NCBI RefSeq assembly: GCF_001543145.1
Contig: NZ_CP014160.1
Location: forward strand, 1,860,001-1,924,000
DNA length: 64,000 bases
Direction: 5' to 3'
Source: Aerococcus sanguinicola
Lineage (GTDB): Bacteria > Bacillota > Bacilli > Lactobacillales > Aerococcaceae
The translations under genes were made by a program, and so were the position numbers. A model generated the notes under the pieces. The model had not been told where the DNA came from, searched no databases, and saw nothing but the letters and a program-made list of their open reading frames with translations. Below, in pieces: positions 29,849 to 38,194 of the stretch. The number at the start of each line of letters is the position of its first letter. Within the stretch, counting starts at the first letter, position 1.

Positions 29849-29868
29849 GTTTAGAAAGTTAAATAGGG

Positions 29869-29908
29869 AAGACCCCAAGTGAGTGATTCTCGTTTGGAGT
29901 CTTTCTTT
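29869..29908 (+). terminator. Terminator of the pyr operon
   Basis: AAGAC-CCAA pairs with TTGG-GTCTT around a 16-base loop, followed by a T-rich stretch. Confidence 0.7.
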
Positions 29909-29948
29909 TCTTTACTTTAAATTTACATTGTAATTATTATAATATAGC

Positions 29949-29977
29949 TTGACATAGTGGATGGCGTTATTTATAAT
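29949..29977 (+). promoter_or_regulatory. Promoter of the VIT leader RNA
   Basis: TTGACA (29949-29954) and TATAAT (29972-29977) are consensus sigma-A hexamers with 17-base spacing. Confidence 0.85.
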
Positions 29978-29997
29978 GAGTATAGAAAGTTAAATAA

Positions 29998-30122
29998 TCG
30001 TTTAGAGCAAGTGGCGGATCTTTAGGTCCAAAACCCGGTCGGGAGGTGAGACTTCCGACAGCAGAGCGCTTAATGAGGCACACTGTGAGGCAGTATCAAC
30101 TGTCTTTCGGTGTGCCTTTTTT
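29998..30122 (+). ncRNA. Structured leader RNA with terminator (candidate metal riboswitch, class not recognised)
   Basis: A closing helix P1 (29998-30008 with 30066-30076, two mismatches) encloses two stems. P2 is GGATC/GGTCC with loop TTTA (30016-30029). P3 is GTCGGGAG/CTTCCGAC with loop GTGAGA (30038-30059). Right after comes a terminator GGCACAC/GTGTGCC (30077-30116) with six Ts. The whole lies between a consensus promoter and a VIT-family metal transporter. It lacks the GGGGAGUAG motif of the yybP-ykoY manganese switch, and I do not see the czcD or M-box motifs. Confidence 0.6.
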
Positions 30123-30186
30123 CATCGATTGACTACTTTCTAATAGACTTGGAAGCATGCATTGAATAAGAAAAGGAGTGGTTCAT

Positions 30187-30879
30187 ATGGCAAGTGAAGT
30201 ACAGAACTTTAACCGGGGCGAGGGGTTGAAGTCCATGGTTTATGGCGGTTTGGATGGAATTATTACAACCTTTGCTGTGGTGGCAGGGGCTATCGGGGGA
30301 GACCTCAATATGGAGGTGATCCTTATCCTAGGCTTTGCTAATCTCTTGGCGGATGGTATCTCCATGGCTATCGGCGATTATTTATCCAGTAAGTCAGAGC
30401 GAGCTTATGATGATTTTGAGCGCTTGGAAATAGCAAAAATCCTTGAAAAAGATCCTGAACTCAACCAAACTCACATTCAAGAAGTCTATGAAAATAAGGG
30501 TTTATCCAGCCAACAAGCCCAGATTATTGCTGAAAAACTAGTCCAGCATGATGTCGATACCCAGATGAAGGTCCTCTCTGTAGGAGAAGAAGAGGCTTCC
30601 CAGCCCTTAACCAATGCCTGCATTACCTTCTTTTCCTTTGCCTTCTTCGGTCTCTTTCCGCTCATCATCTTTATCCTGGCATACTTTAATGAAGATTTTG
30701 TTCCTTATAGCTTCAGTATTTCTATCCTGATGACCTTTGTCACGCTCTTTATCTTAGGGGTGTCTAAGGCTTCGGTTACCAAGGAAAATAGCTTCAAGTC
30801 CGGCATGGAAATGCTAGTAATCGGTGGACTTGCCGCCCTAGCTGCTTATGGGATTGGCAGTATCTTGGCCAGTATTTAA
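30187..30879 (+). CDS. VIT1/CCC1-family Fe/Mn transporter
   Basis: 230 residues with an N-terminal pair of helices holding YGGLDGIITTFAVVAGA and GDYLSSKSE. A soluble charged hairpin follows (about 80-135, many Glu, likely the metal-binding helix of the family), then three further helices. Members export or store iron or manganese. AAAGGAG precedes the ATG at 30187; a GTG at 30178 overlaps that site. The gene is alone, downstream of the leader RNA, which suggests RNA control by a metal. Confidence 0.87.
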   Translation: MASEVQNFNRGEGLKSMVYGGLDGIITTFAVVAGAIGGDLNMEVILILGFANLLADGISMAIGDYLSSKSERAYDDFERLEIAKILEKDPELNQTHIQEVYENKGLSSQQAQIIAEKLVQHDVDTQMKVLSVGEEEASQPLTNACITFFSFAFFGLFPLIIFILAYFNEDFVPYSFSISILMTFVTLFILGVSKASVTKENSFKSGMEMLVIGGLAALAAYGIGSILASI

Positions 30880-30902
30880 TTTCTATAATTTATTAAAGAA
30901 AA

Positions 30903-30945
30903 AATCACATCCAAAGCCATAGCAAGTAAAGTTTGGATGTGGTTT
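30903..30945. terminator. Bidirectional terminator
   Basis: CACATCCAAA/TTTGGATGTG around a 17-base loop. The minus strand has TTTTTT, the plus strand a weaker T-run. Confidence 0.75.
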
Positions 30946-30958
30946 AATTGTAATCATT

Positions 30959-31378
30959 TTAATTAAACTGGTAGTGGGTTTGAATGCGGTTGCTGTCACT
31001 TAAGATAATCTGTTCAACAGCGCATTGGCTGTCCACGTAGCGCTGGAGGTTCTTTCTTTGCTTGTCGGTCAAGTCACCGTCAATATTGAGCTTCACATCC
31101 GCCAGCAGATTGCGGTGTTTTTGGTCATCTCGGCCTAAATTGGCTTCTAGGTCGAGAGAGACCGTCACGCCTTCGAGCTTGCGACTGCGCAAGTAGGATT
31201 GAGCCAGCATGAGCTTGCAGCCAGCTAGACCGATCAAGAGGGCACCAGCTGGGCTTGTGGCTTGGGGCTGGTAGTCAGAGTCTGGTAAATCGTGGTCGAG
31301 TTCATAGTCGTGGCCATCGACGGACAGCTTTAAATGTAAGTTTTCAAGCACTTCAGCTTGGACATGCATCTTAGTCAT
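30959..31378 (-). CDS. OsmC-family protein
   Basis: 139 residues; peroxiredoxin-like OsmC/Ohr fold. The two family cysteines are seen in the GCKLML helix and in SQCAVEQ near the C-terminus. The family includes organic peroxide reductases and proteins of unknown role, and the substrate cannot be read. It follows the HesB-like gene by 17 bases and is probably in one operon with it. Confidence 0.85.
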   Translation of the reverse strand: MTKMHVQAEVLENLHLKLSVDGHDYELDHDLPDSDYQPQATSPAGALLIGLAGCKLMLAQSYLRSRKLEGVTVSLDLEANLGRDDQKHRNLLADVKLNIDGDLTDKQRKNLQRYVDSQCAVEQIILSDSNRIQTHYQFN

Positions 31379-31395
31379 TTTAAGTCACGCTTTCT

Positions 31396-31749
31396 TTAAT
31401 GGGCGGAAGCGCCAGATTGGGCATCGACTTCTCGCTGCTTGGCGGCTTCTTCAGGATTAGAACTGATAAAGTAGTAAGTTGGCACATCTTCTTCAGCATC
31501 GTAATCAATTTCTAAATTATAATCTTCAAAGAACCACTGGTCTTCATCCTCAGCAAAGATCAGCAAGCCATCTTTTTCTACCTGGGCAAAAACATTTTGC
31601 GGCGCTTCAACTAAGATCCCCACGGAATAGTTGTCATGCACATTGGTAGACCCATAGACTTTACCATAAATGCGAATGCCTTGACCGGGGCCTGGTGCCA
31701 CTTCATCTTTAAAGAACTTTACCGCCGCGTCACTCACTTGAATATCCAT
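31396..31749 (-). CDS. HesB/IscA-fold protein without cluster cysteines
   Basis: 117 residues of the HesB-like (YneR-type) family. The start at 31749 follows GATAGGAAG; an ATG at 31779 lies further up without a site. The protein from 31749 has no cysteine, so it cannot bind an Fe-S cluster like IscA. The C-terminal half is acidic (DAEEDVPTYYF). Function unknown; the pair with OsmC hints at redox stress. Confidence 0.78.
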   Translation of the reverse strand: MDIQVSDAAVKFFKDEVAPGPGQGIRIYGKVYGSTNVHDNYSVGILVEAPQNVFAQVEKDGLLIFAEDEDQWFFEDYNLEIDYDAEEDVPTYYFISSNPEEAAKQREVDAQSGASAH

Positions 31750-32300
31750 TATCCAACACTTCCTATCTATTATATTCATTTCATTGCCTTAAGTTTAGCA
31801 TAGAGGACCTATAAGAGGTCAAGTAAGTTAACTTCGAGTGAATGGAGTCAGCCAATCCAGTAAATAAAGTTGACTCAGAATGTTATCAAGCTAAATGGAC
31901 TAAATAACTAAGAAAAGGCTTGCAAGGCCAAACATTTAAGAGAGAGTCAGTGACAAGGAGTAAACAATTCAAATTTGAAGCATATTTATTTAATTTCGAA
32001 ATGACTTTGTGAAATGCATTTTGGAGCTTTTTGATCAAATTATCAGCAACTAGGACTTAGTGTGCCTAGCTAGCGTCTTAACTTGAGCAGTAAACTAAGT
32101 CTAGAGGCTAAAGACGGGGTCAGTTTGTAGTTAACCAAAGAGATGATGGGATAGATAGAAATTAGACTTACACATAATGAATAAATATTCATATATAAGC
32201 TAAGAAATCAGTGGATCTTGTCAGTGAGTCTTTTTATCTATTCTAGTTAACATAATATACATTATGAGAAGCGATGGGTAAATTAATATAGGCCTTCCCT
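31750..32300. other. Intergenic stretch without recognised content
   Basis: About 550 AT-rich bases separate the divergent HesB-like and aldolase genes. I see no coding frame, no terminator and no strong repeat. Weak promoter-like hexamers occur throughout. Confidence 0.5.
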
Positions 32301-32328
32301 TTGAAGCTAAGTTCATTTTTGTTATAAT
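32301..32328 (+). promoter_or_regulatory. Promoter of the aldolase gene
   Basis: TTGAAG (32301-32306), a 16-base spacer and TATAAT (32323-32328). Confidence 0.75.
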
Positions 32329-32396
32329 AAGTGCGAGACGATTGGGATTTAGTTTTTGTCTCAAATAGAATTTAAGTAAAGGAGTCTTATAATATT

Positions 32397-33290
32397 ATGA
32401 ACCAAGAACAGTTTGACCGTGTGAAATCAGGAGACGGTTTTATCGCTGCTTTAGACCAAAGCGGTGGTTCAACTCCTAAGGCCTTAGCCGCTTATGGTGT
32501 TTCTGAGGACCAATACTCTAGCGAAGAAGAAATGTTTGATCTCGTCCATGAGATGCGGACCCGGATTATGACGGATGACGCCTTTAATTCAGACAAGATT
32601 CTCGGGGCTATCCTATTTGAGCAAACCATGGATCGCCAAGTTGAAGGTAAATATACCGCGACTTACCTGGCAGATAAAGGGATTGTCCCCTTCCTAAAAA
32701 TTGACAAAGGACTAGCTGAGATCGAAAACGGTGTCCAAGTCATGAAAGATATTCCAAATCTTGATGACCTATTAGCCCGTGCCAACGAACGTGGCATCTT
32801 TGGGACCAAGGAACGTTCGAATATCTTAGAATTGAACCCTGACGGAATTAAGAAAGTAGTTAGCCAACAATTTGATTTGGCCAAAAAAGTTATTGCTGCT
32901 GGCCTCGTCCCTATTGTTGAGCCGGAAGTTAATATCCATGCTGAGGATAAGGCTGAGATTGAAGAAGTCCTCAAACAAGAAATTCTCAAGGAACTTGACC
33001 AATTAGCTGACGACCAAGTGGTAATGCTTAAGCTAACCCTACCAAGCGTCGATAACGCTTACAAAGAATTAGTTGACCATCCACAAGTCCTAAGCGTGGT
33101 TGCCCTATCTGGCGGCTACTCGATTGATGAAGCCAATGATAAGCTACGCCGCAATGAAGGCGTGATTGCTAGCTTCTCCCGTGCTCTAACCAATGCTTTA
33201 CGGGCTAGCCAATCTGATGAAGACTTCCACAATGAACTCAAGACAGCTATCGATACGATCTATGATGCTTCGGTGAATAAAGAAGTATAA
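32397..33290 (+). CDS. fda: Class I fructose-bisphosphate aldolase
   Basis: 297 residues; splits fructose 1,6-bisphosphate by a Schiff-base mechanism. [14 protein letters not shown] at the N-terminus, VPIVEPEV and the Lys of MLKLTLPS are typical of the staphylococcal class I type. AAAGGAG before the ATG. Single gene with its own promoter and terminator. A class II enzyme may exist elsewhere. Confidence 0.92.
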   Translation: MNQEQFDRVKSGDGFIAALDQSGGSTPKALAAYGVSEDQYSSEEEMFDLVHEMRTRIMTDDAFNSDKILGAILFEQTMDRQVEGKYTATYLADKGIVPFLKIDKGLAEIENGVQVMKDIPNLDDLLARANERGIFGTKERSNILELNPDGIKKVVSQQFDLAKKVIAAGLVPIVEPEVNIHAEDKAEIEEVLKQEILKELDQLADDQVVMLKLTLPSVDNAYKELVDHPQVLSVVALSGGYSIDEANDKLRRNEGVIASFSRALTNALRASQSDEDFHNELKTAIDTIYDASVNKEV

Positions 33291-33303
33291 TTTAAGACAA
33301 AAA

Positions 33304-33337
33304 GACAGCTCAAGGATTTACCTTGAGCTGTTTTTTT
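33304..33337. terminator. Bidirectional terminator
   Basis: ACAGCTCAAGG/CCTTGAGCTGT with seven Ts on plus and a T-run on minus, between convergent fda and trkH. Confidence 0.88.
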
Positions 33338-33345
33338 GTCTTATA

Positions 33346-34797
33346 CTAGTATTTCTTCCAAACTCGTGGTGTTAGGCTTAGGAGGATGGGATAGATTTCC
33401 AAGCGCCCCATCAGCATGGTTAGGCACATAATGAACTTCGCGAAAGGGGCTAATTCGGCATAGTCTTCACTAGGGCCTAGCAGGTCTAGGCCATAACCAA
33501 TATTGTTCAGCGTGGCGATAACCGCATTGAAGGCTCCGCTGAAGCTCTGGGTGTAATGGCTCAGGATAAAGAGTACCAGGCAGAAAACAGCTAGATAAGT
33601 CATCAGATAAAAGGCAATCGAGCGCTGGATATCATGGGTTACCCTTTTTCCGTCAAACTTGATGGGCTGGACCCGGCTAGGTGCTAGGACCCGGCGGATC
33701 TCTTGGCGGATGGACTTGAAGAAGATCGCAATCCGGACGATTTTCAAGCCTGAAGTGGTCGAGCCGGACATGGCTCCTGTAAACATGAGGAAGAGCAGGA
33801 CAATATCTGTCGTGACCGGCCAATTAGCGATGGAGACATTGGTGTAGGCAGTAGTCGAGTTAACCGATACTACGTTGAAGAAGGCGTCTTTTAAGGCTTG
33901 GAAGGGGCTCTGGTAGAGGCCGTTAATATTGAGGAAGATAATTAAGCTGGCCAAGGCAATGATGGCCACATACCAGCGCAATTCTTCACTGTGGAGGACC
34001 TGCCGCCACTTGCCGATATAGAGCAAGTAAAAAAAGTTAAAGCTCATCCCGAAGATGAACATGGCAATGGCCATAACGAGGTCCACATAGTCGCTATTGT
34101 AGTGGGCAATGGAATTGCTGTAAATGTTAAAGCCCCCTGTCCCCGAGGCCCCCATGGCTAAGAGGGCTGCTTCAAACCAGGGAACCTTTCCCAAGCGGAG
34201 GAGAACCATGACGACTAGGGTCATGACCAAATAAATGCTGTAGAGAATATTGATGGAGCTGGAGACCCGGGACTCTACCTTACCAAAGACCGGACCAGGT
34301 AGTTCGGCCCGCATGACATAGACCCCCCTGGCCCCGAAATTCGGTAGAATGTATAGGATAAAAACCAACATACCCATCCCACCAATTAAGAGCGTAAAGC
34401 TCCGCCAGAACATGAGGGCTTCAGGCAGGATATGGAGGCTGGAGCTGAGAACAGAGGCGCCCGTCGTGGTAAAGCCACTGACCGATTCAAAGAAGGCATC
34501 GATAAAGTCCCCTACTGACTGGCTCAAATAAAAGGGCAAGGCCCCAAAAAAAGAATAGAGCAACCAGATAATACTAACCAGGGCAAAGCCTTCGCGCTGG
34601 TAGAAGATATCCGAATCGGGCTGGCGGTAGGACAAGGCTAAACCAAGGAGTTCGCAGAGGGCAATGGTGATGACAAAGGCCCAGATGACCCGGGCGGGAT
34701 TGCCGTAATAGAGTCCCACCAGGATAGATGGAAGCATCAAGAGACCTAGGATCATCAGCAGACGACCGATGATAAAACGAAGAAAGGACGTATTCAT
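33346..34797 (-). CDS. trkH: Trk/Ktr potassium channel subunit
   Basis: 483 residues with four helix-pore-helix repeats. Selectivity loops can be seen at TTGAS, GTGGF, NSTTAY and NNIGYG, the glycine of each lining the filter in the family. It takes up potassium together with the regulatory subunit encoded 2 bases upstream. The two-domain TrkA partner favours Trk over Ktr. Confidence 0.9.
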   Translation of the reverse strand: MNTSFLRFIIGRLLMILGLLMLPSILVGLYYGNPARVIWAFVITIALCELLGLALSYRQPDSDIFYQREGFALVSIIWLLYSFFGALPFYLSQSVGDFIDAFFESVSGFTTTGASVLSSSLHILPEALMFWRSFTLLIGGMGMLVFILYILPNFGARGVYVMRAELPGPVFGKVESRVSSSINILYSIYLVMTLVVMVLLRLGKVPWFEAALLAMGASGTGGFNIYSNSIAHYNSDYVDLVMAIAMFIFGMSFNFFYLLYIGKWRQVLHSEELRWYVAIIALASLIIFLNINGLYQSPFQALKDAFFNVVSVNSTTAYTNVSIANWPVTTDIVLLFLMFTGAMSGSTTSGLKIVRIAIFFKSIRQEIRRVLAPSRVQPIKFDGKRVTHDIQRSIAFYLMTYLAVFCLVLFILSHYTQSFSGAFNAVIATLNNIGYGLDLLGPSEDYAELAPFAKFIMCLTMLMGRLEIYPILLSLTPRVWKKY

Positions 34798-34799
34798 GG

Positions 34800-36182
34800 C
34801 TAGGCTCGCTCACCCCTCTCTAAGATATCATCCAGGCTAAAGACATCCCGGCAGGAGGTAAAAATCAAGACATCATCCCCTGCCTGGAGCTGGTCGTCGC
34901 CGGATGGAATATGGAGTCGGTCCTGGCGCACGATCATCCCTAGGAGCACATGGTCTTTGATGGCCAGGTCTTTAATTGGCGCTTGGGTCACCCGGTCCTG
35001 GGCGCTGACTTGAAATTCCATAGCTTCCGCTATTTCCTTATCCACTGCCAATCGGGCATAGCCTAAGAGCGCACTGTTATTCTCTGGAATAGCCCGTACA
35101 TGGCGGATAATGGCATCTGAAACTGATATCCGGGGCGAGACAATGACATCCAGGTTTTCTGCATTCAGGAGCCGGACAAGCTTGGGTCGGTTAACCTTGG
35201 TAATGTTTTTCTTAACGCCTTCTTCATGGGCGAAAAGGGATAGCATCAAGTTTTCTTCGTCGGAATCGGTCATGGAAATGACAATATCATGACGGTCGAT
35301 CCGGTGCTCCCTTAAGAAACGTTGGTCCGTTCCGTCGCCTAAAATAATCTCAGCCTGGTCAATTTCATCAGCTAGGAGTTCGGCTCGCTTGAGGTCTTTT
35401 TCGATTAATTTGACATGGATACCGCGCTTGTCCAGCAAGGGCACCAGGTAGCGGTTGATCCGGCTTCCCCCTATAATCATTACCGACCGGTAGTTGGCCC
35501 GCTGCTTGTGGCCTGCGATATAGGCAGACTGGCTCAAGACTTCATTGGTTGCGATAATATGGATCTGGTCATCCTGGCGCAGGTAATCATCCCCGTGCGG
35601 AATAAAGACATGGTCCCCTCTCTCGACCAGGCAGATCACAATATCGCTTAATTTTTGCCGGACCTGGGCTACACTCCAATTGAGGATAGGACTGTAGGCG
35701 GTCAGGCGAATCTGGAGGAGCTTGATCCGGTCATGGTAAAATTTTTCGACATGAATAGCAGCAGGATAGTCCAGGACCGTGACAATTTCCTTAGCGGCTT
35801 CTTTGTCCTGGTTGATGACATAGTTAATGCCCAGGTGCTCGCGGATGAAGTCTTCATTGGCCGTATATTCCCCCGAGCGTGAGCGGACAATCCGGTAGCG
35901 GGCGCCAATTTTTTCAGCTAGGATGGCTGAGATAATATTCACTTCATCCAAGTTGGTGACGCTGATAAAGACGTCACAGCGGTCCACATTGGCTTCCAAC
36001 AAGGTATCTAAGTTGGTTGCTGTCCCGCAGATACCTTGGATATCTAGAACTTCAATCAACTTGTCGATGACTTGCTGGGACTGGTCGATTAAGGTGATCT
36101 CGTGCCCTTCCTTATTGAGAAGATAGCATAATTCTTGGCCGAGTTCGCCCCCTCCAACCACCACAATTTCCATTTTTTTCAT
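34800..36182 (-). CDS. trkA: Trk system regulatory subunit
   Basis: 460 residues with two tandem RCK units: a first Rossmann fold with GGGELGQELC, its TrkA-C domain, a second fold with IGGSRINRYL, and a final TrkA-C. It binds NAD(H) or nucleotides and gates TrkH on the cytoplasmic side. First gene of the trkA-trkH operon. GGGG precedes the ATG. Confidence 0.92.
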   Translation of the reverse strand: MKKMEIVVVGGGELGQELCYLLNKEGHEITLIDQSQQVIDKLIEVLDIQGICGTATNLDTLLEANVDRCDVFISVTNLDEVNIISAILAEKIGARYRIVRSRSGEYTANEDFIREHLGINYVINQDKEAAKEIVTVLDYPAAIHVEKFYHDRIKLLQIRLTAYSPILNWSVAQVRQKLSDIVICLVERGDHVFIPHGDDYLRQDDQIHIIATNEVLSQSAYIAGHKQRANYRSVMIIGGSRINRYLVPLLDKRGIHVKLIEKDLKRAELLADEIDQAEIILGDGTDQRFLREHRIDRHDIVISMTDSDEENLMLSLFAHEEGVKKNITKVNRPKLVRLLNAENLDVIVSPRISVSDAIIRHVRAIPENNSALLGYARLAVDKEIAEAMEFQVSAQDRVTQAPIKDLAIKDHVLLGMIVRQDRLHIPSGDDQLQAGDDVLIFTSCRDVFSLDDILERGERA

Positions 36183-36198
36183 TACACAACCCCTATTT

Positions 36199-36235
36199 AA
36201 AACGAGGCTGGAGCTTTTTGTCCCAGCCTCGTTTT
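36199..36235 (-). terminator. Terminator of ppaC
   Basis: A perfect 13-bp stem AAAACGAGGCTGG/CCAGCCTCGTTTT with flanking Ts on either strand. Confidence 0.85.
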
Positions 36236-36254
36236 AATTCATGCAAACGCTCCT

Positions 36255-37193
36255 CTAAGCTTCTTCGAAAGCTTCAGTTAAAGGAGGTACAATTTGTTTT
36301 TTCCGAGATACTAAGCCTGGTAAGGCGATTTGAGAGTCAACGATCTCACCAGCAAAGGCTTTTTCAAAGTGTTCGACAAGGTCGACATTAGCAACTAGTA
36401 AGCCTTCTGAATCATTGGTTAAGATATTGGTAACCACGAGGAAGAAAGCGTCATAGCCCTTTTCTGCGGTTTCTTTTTGCATGACTTGGAGCATGTCGTC
36501 TTTACGCTTGAGGACGTCATTGACATCTACCACGTTGACTTGGCCGATGCGAACGGAGTGACCGTTCATTTCGAAGGACTTAGCGTCGCCATCTGCGATT
36601 TCCAAGGCAGATTTTTCAGAAACGTCGGCCCCTGCCCGCAGCATGTCGAGACCATAAGCTTCAAGGTCGATTCCAGCAATTTCAGCGAGCTTGCTGGCTA
36701 ATTTACGGTCTTCTTCGGTACAAGTTGGTGATTTCAAGAGCAAGGTATCAGAAATCAGACCAGAAAGCATTAAACCTGCGATTTCCTTAGTCACTTCAAC
36801 GCCATGGACTTGGTAGAGGCCATAAATGACCGTCTGGGTACAGCCTACGGGGCGAGCGGTATAGGCCAAAGGTGAAGCCGTCTCGAAATTAGCAATCCGG
36901 TGGTGGTCCACTACAGAATGGATGTCAACCTCACGGATATCTTCAGCAGATTGTTGGAATTCGTTGTGGTCCACTAAGGCCACGCGATCTGTTTCTGCAG
37001 CTACTTTCTTAAGCACACGTGGGGCTTGGACAGAGAAATGCTCTAAAGCAAACTGGGTCTCTGGGTTTAAGTCGCCAAGAGCGATGGCTTCAGCCTCCTC
37101 ACCCAATTGATTTAATAAATGACTGTAAGTGATAGCAGATGTAATGGCATCTGTGTCTGGATTTTGGTGTCCAAAAACAAGAATTTTACTCAC
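36255..37193 (-). CDS. ppaC: Manganese-dependent inorganic pyrophosphatase
   Basis: 312 residues of the DHH family II pyrophosphatases; hydrolyses pyrophosphate. Metal motifs HQNPDTDA at the start, DHNE and VVDHHR, and the C-terminal SRKKQ loop are all seen. The start is a GTG after GAGGAG. Monocistronic. Confidence 0.94.
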   Translation of the reverse strand: MSKILVFGHQNPDTDAITSAITYSHLLNQLGEEAEAIALGDLNPETQFALEHFSVQAPRVLKKVAAETDRVALVDHNEFQQSAEDIREVDIHSVVDHHRIANFETASPLAYTARPVGCTQTVIYGLYQVHGVEVTKEIAGLMLSGLISDTLLLKSPTCTEEDRKLASKLAEIAGIDLEAYGLDMLRAGADVSEKSALEIADGDAKSFEMNGHSVRIGQVNVVDVNDVLKRKDDMLQVMQKETAEKGYDAFFLVVTNILTNDSEGLLVANVDLVEHFEKAFAGEIVDSQIALPGLVSRKKQIVPPLTEAFEEA

Positions 37194-37254
37194 AAAATCT
37201 CCTCTTTTCTAAAAAACTTCTGCCTCTATTTTATCATAAAAGCCGGCTTTAGGC

Positions 37255-38106
37255 TTAGAATTCTTCATAAACTGCTGGATTTTGTGCCCCGGTTCGACCA
37301 TTGGGATGGTCCAAGCGAGCAATCTGGGCCATATCGTCATCGTCAAGTTCAAAGTCAAAGACCTTGAAGTTCTCTTCCAGGCGGTCAGCATGGCTCGACT
37401 TAGGAATGGGCATGGTGCCGATCTGTAGATGCCAGCGCAGGACGACCTGACCTGGTGTCTTGCCGTGCTTCTCAGCAATCTTTTTAATTAGCTCTTGTTC
37501 CAAGATGGATTCAGACATCTTCTCGCTCCCCCGACCGAGTGGGCTCCAAGCTTGGGTCAGGATGCCGTGGTCTCTGTCATAGGCAATCTGCTTAGCCTGT
37601 TGGAAGTAAGGATGGGTCTCTACCTGGTTTATAACTGGTACTTCCTGGGTCTCTTCAATTAAGCGATCGATGTGTTCAGGCAAGAAATTGCTGACCCCAA
37701 TCGCTTTGACATAGCCGCGTTTTTTAGCTTCAATCAGGGCCTGCCAAGCTTCGACATAGTGGCCTTGCTTAGGGTTAGGCCAGTGGATTAAGTAGTAGTC
37801 ATAGTAGTCCAATTGGGCCCGGTAGAGAGATTCTTCAATGGCCGTCAGAGCTAAATCATAAGCGTGGTAACGGCCTGGTAACTTGCTAGCGACTTGGATT
37901 TGGTCACGAGCCAGGCCTGATTCACGAATGGCCTGGCCAACTGTCCCCTCATTTTCATAATTATAAGCGGTGTCGAGGTAGCGGTAGCCAATGTCTAAGG
38001 CAGCCTTGATGCTGTCCACACCAGCCCGACCTTTAAGCTTATAGGTCCCTAAACCGACTTGGGGGACTTGGTCACCGTTACGCAAAGTATAGTATGGAAT
38101 GGTCAT
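37255..38106 (-). CDS. Aldo/keto reductase
   Basis: 283 residues of the YvgN/2,5-diketo-gluconate reductase group. DTAYNYENE with catalytic Asp and Tyr, LIHWPNP with the catalytic His, GVSNF and the NADPH-binding KSSHADRLEEN near the end. AGGAGG before the ATG. Physiological substrate not known; methylglyoxal or other aldehydes are plausible for the group. Confidence 0.9.
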   Translation of the reverse strand: MTIPYYTLRNGDQVPQVGLGTYKLKGRAGVDSIKAALDIGYRYLDTAYNYENEGTVGQAIRESGLARDQIQVASKLPGRYHAYDLALTAIEESLYRAQLDYYDYYLIHWPNPKQGHYVEAWQALIEAKKRGYVKAIGVSNFLPEHIDRLIEETQEVPVINQVETHPYFQQAKQIAYDRDHGILTQAWSPLGRGSEKMSESILEQELIKKIAEKHGKTPGQVVLRWHLQIGTMPIPKSSHADRLEENFKVFDFELDDDDMAQIARLDHPNGRTGAQNPAVYEEF

Positions 38107-38194
38107 TTGGATCCAACGCCTCCTTTGAAATCATCAGTAATCAGTCTTTAGTCCCAGTATAACAGGTCTGCTTAAGATTTGAAAAGTGAAAGGC

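Noticed and set aside
29998..30122. yybP-ykoY manganese riboswitch
   Set aside because: The conserved GGGGAGUAG start and the paired-loop motifs are missing. Kept only as an unassigned leader.
31780..32300. Possible small gene or RNA upstream of fda
   Set aside because: No ORF with a ribosome binding site, no strong hairpin and no terminator could be found.
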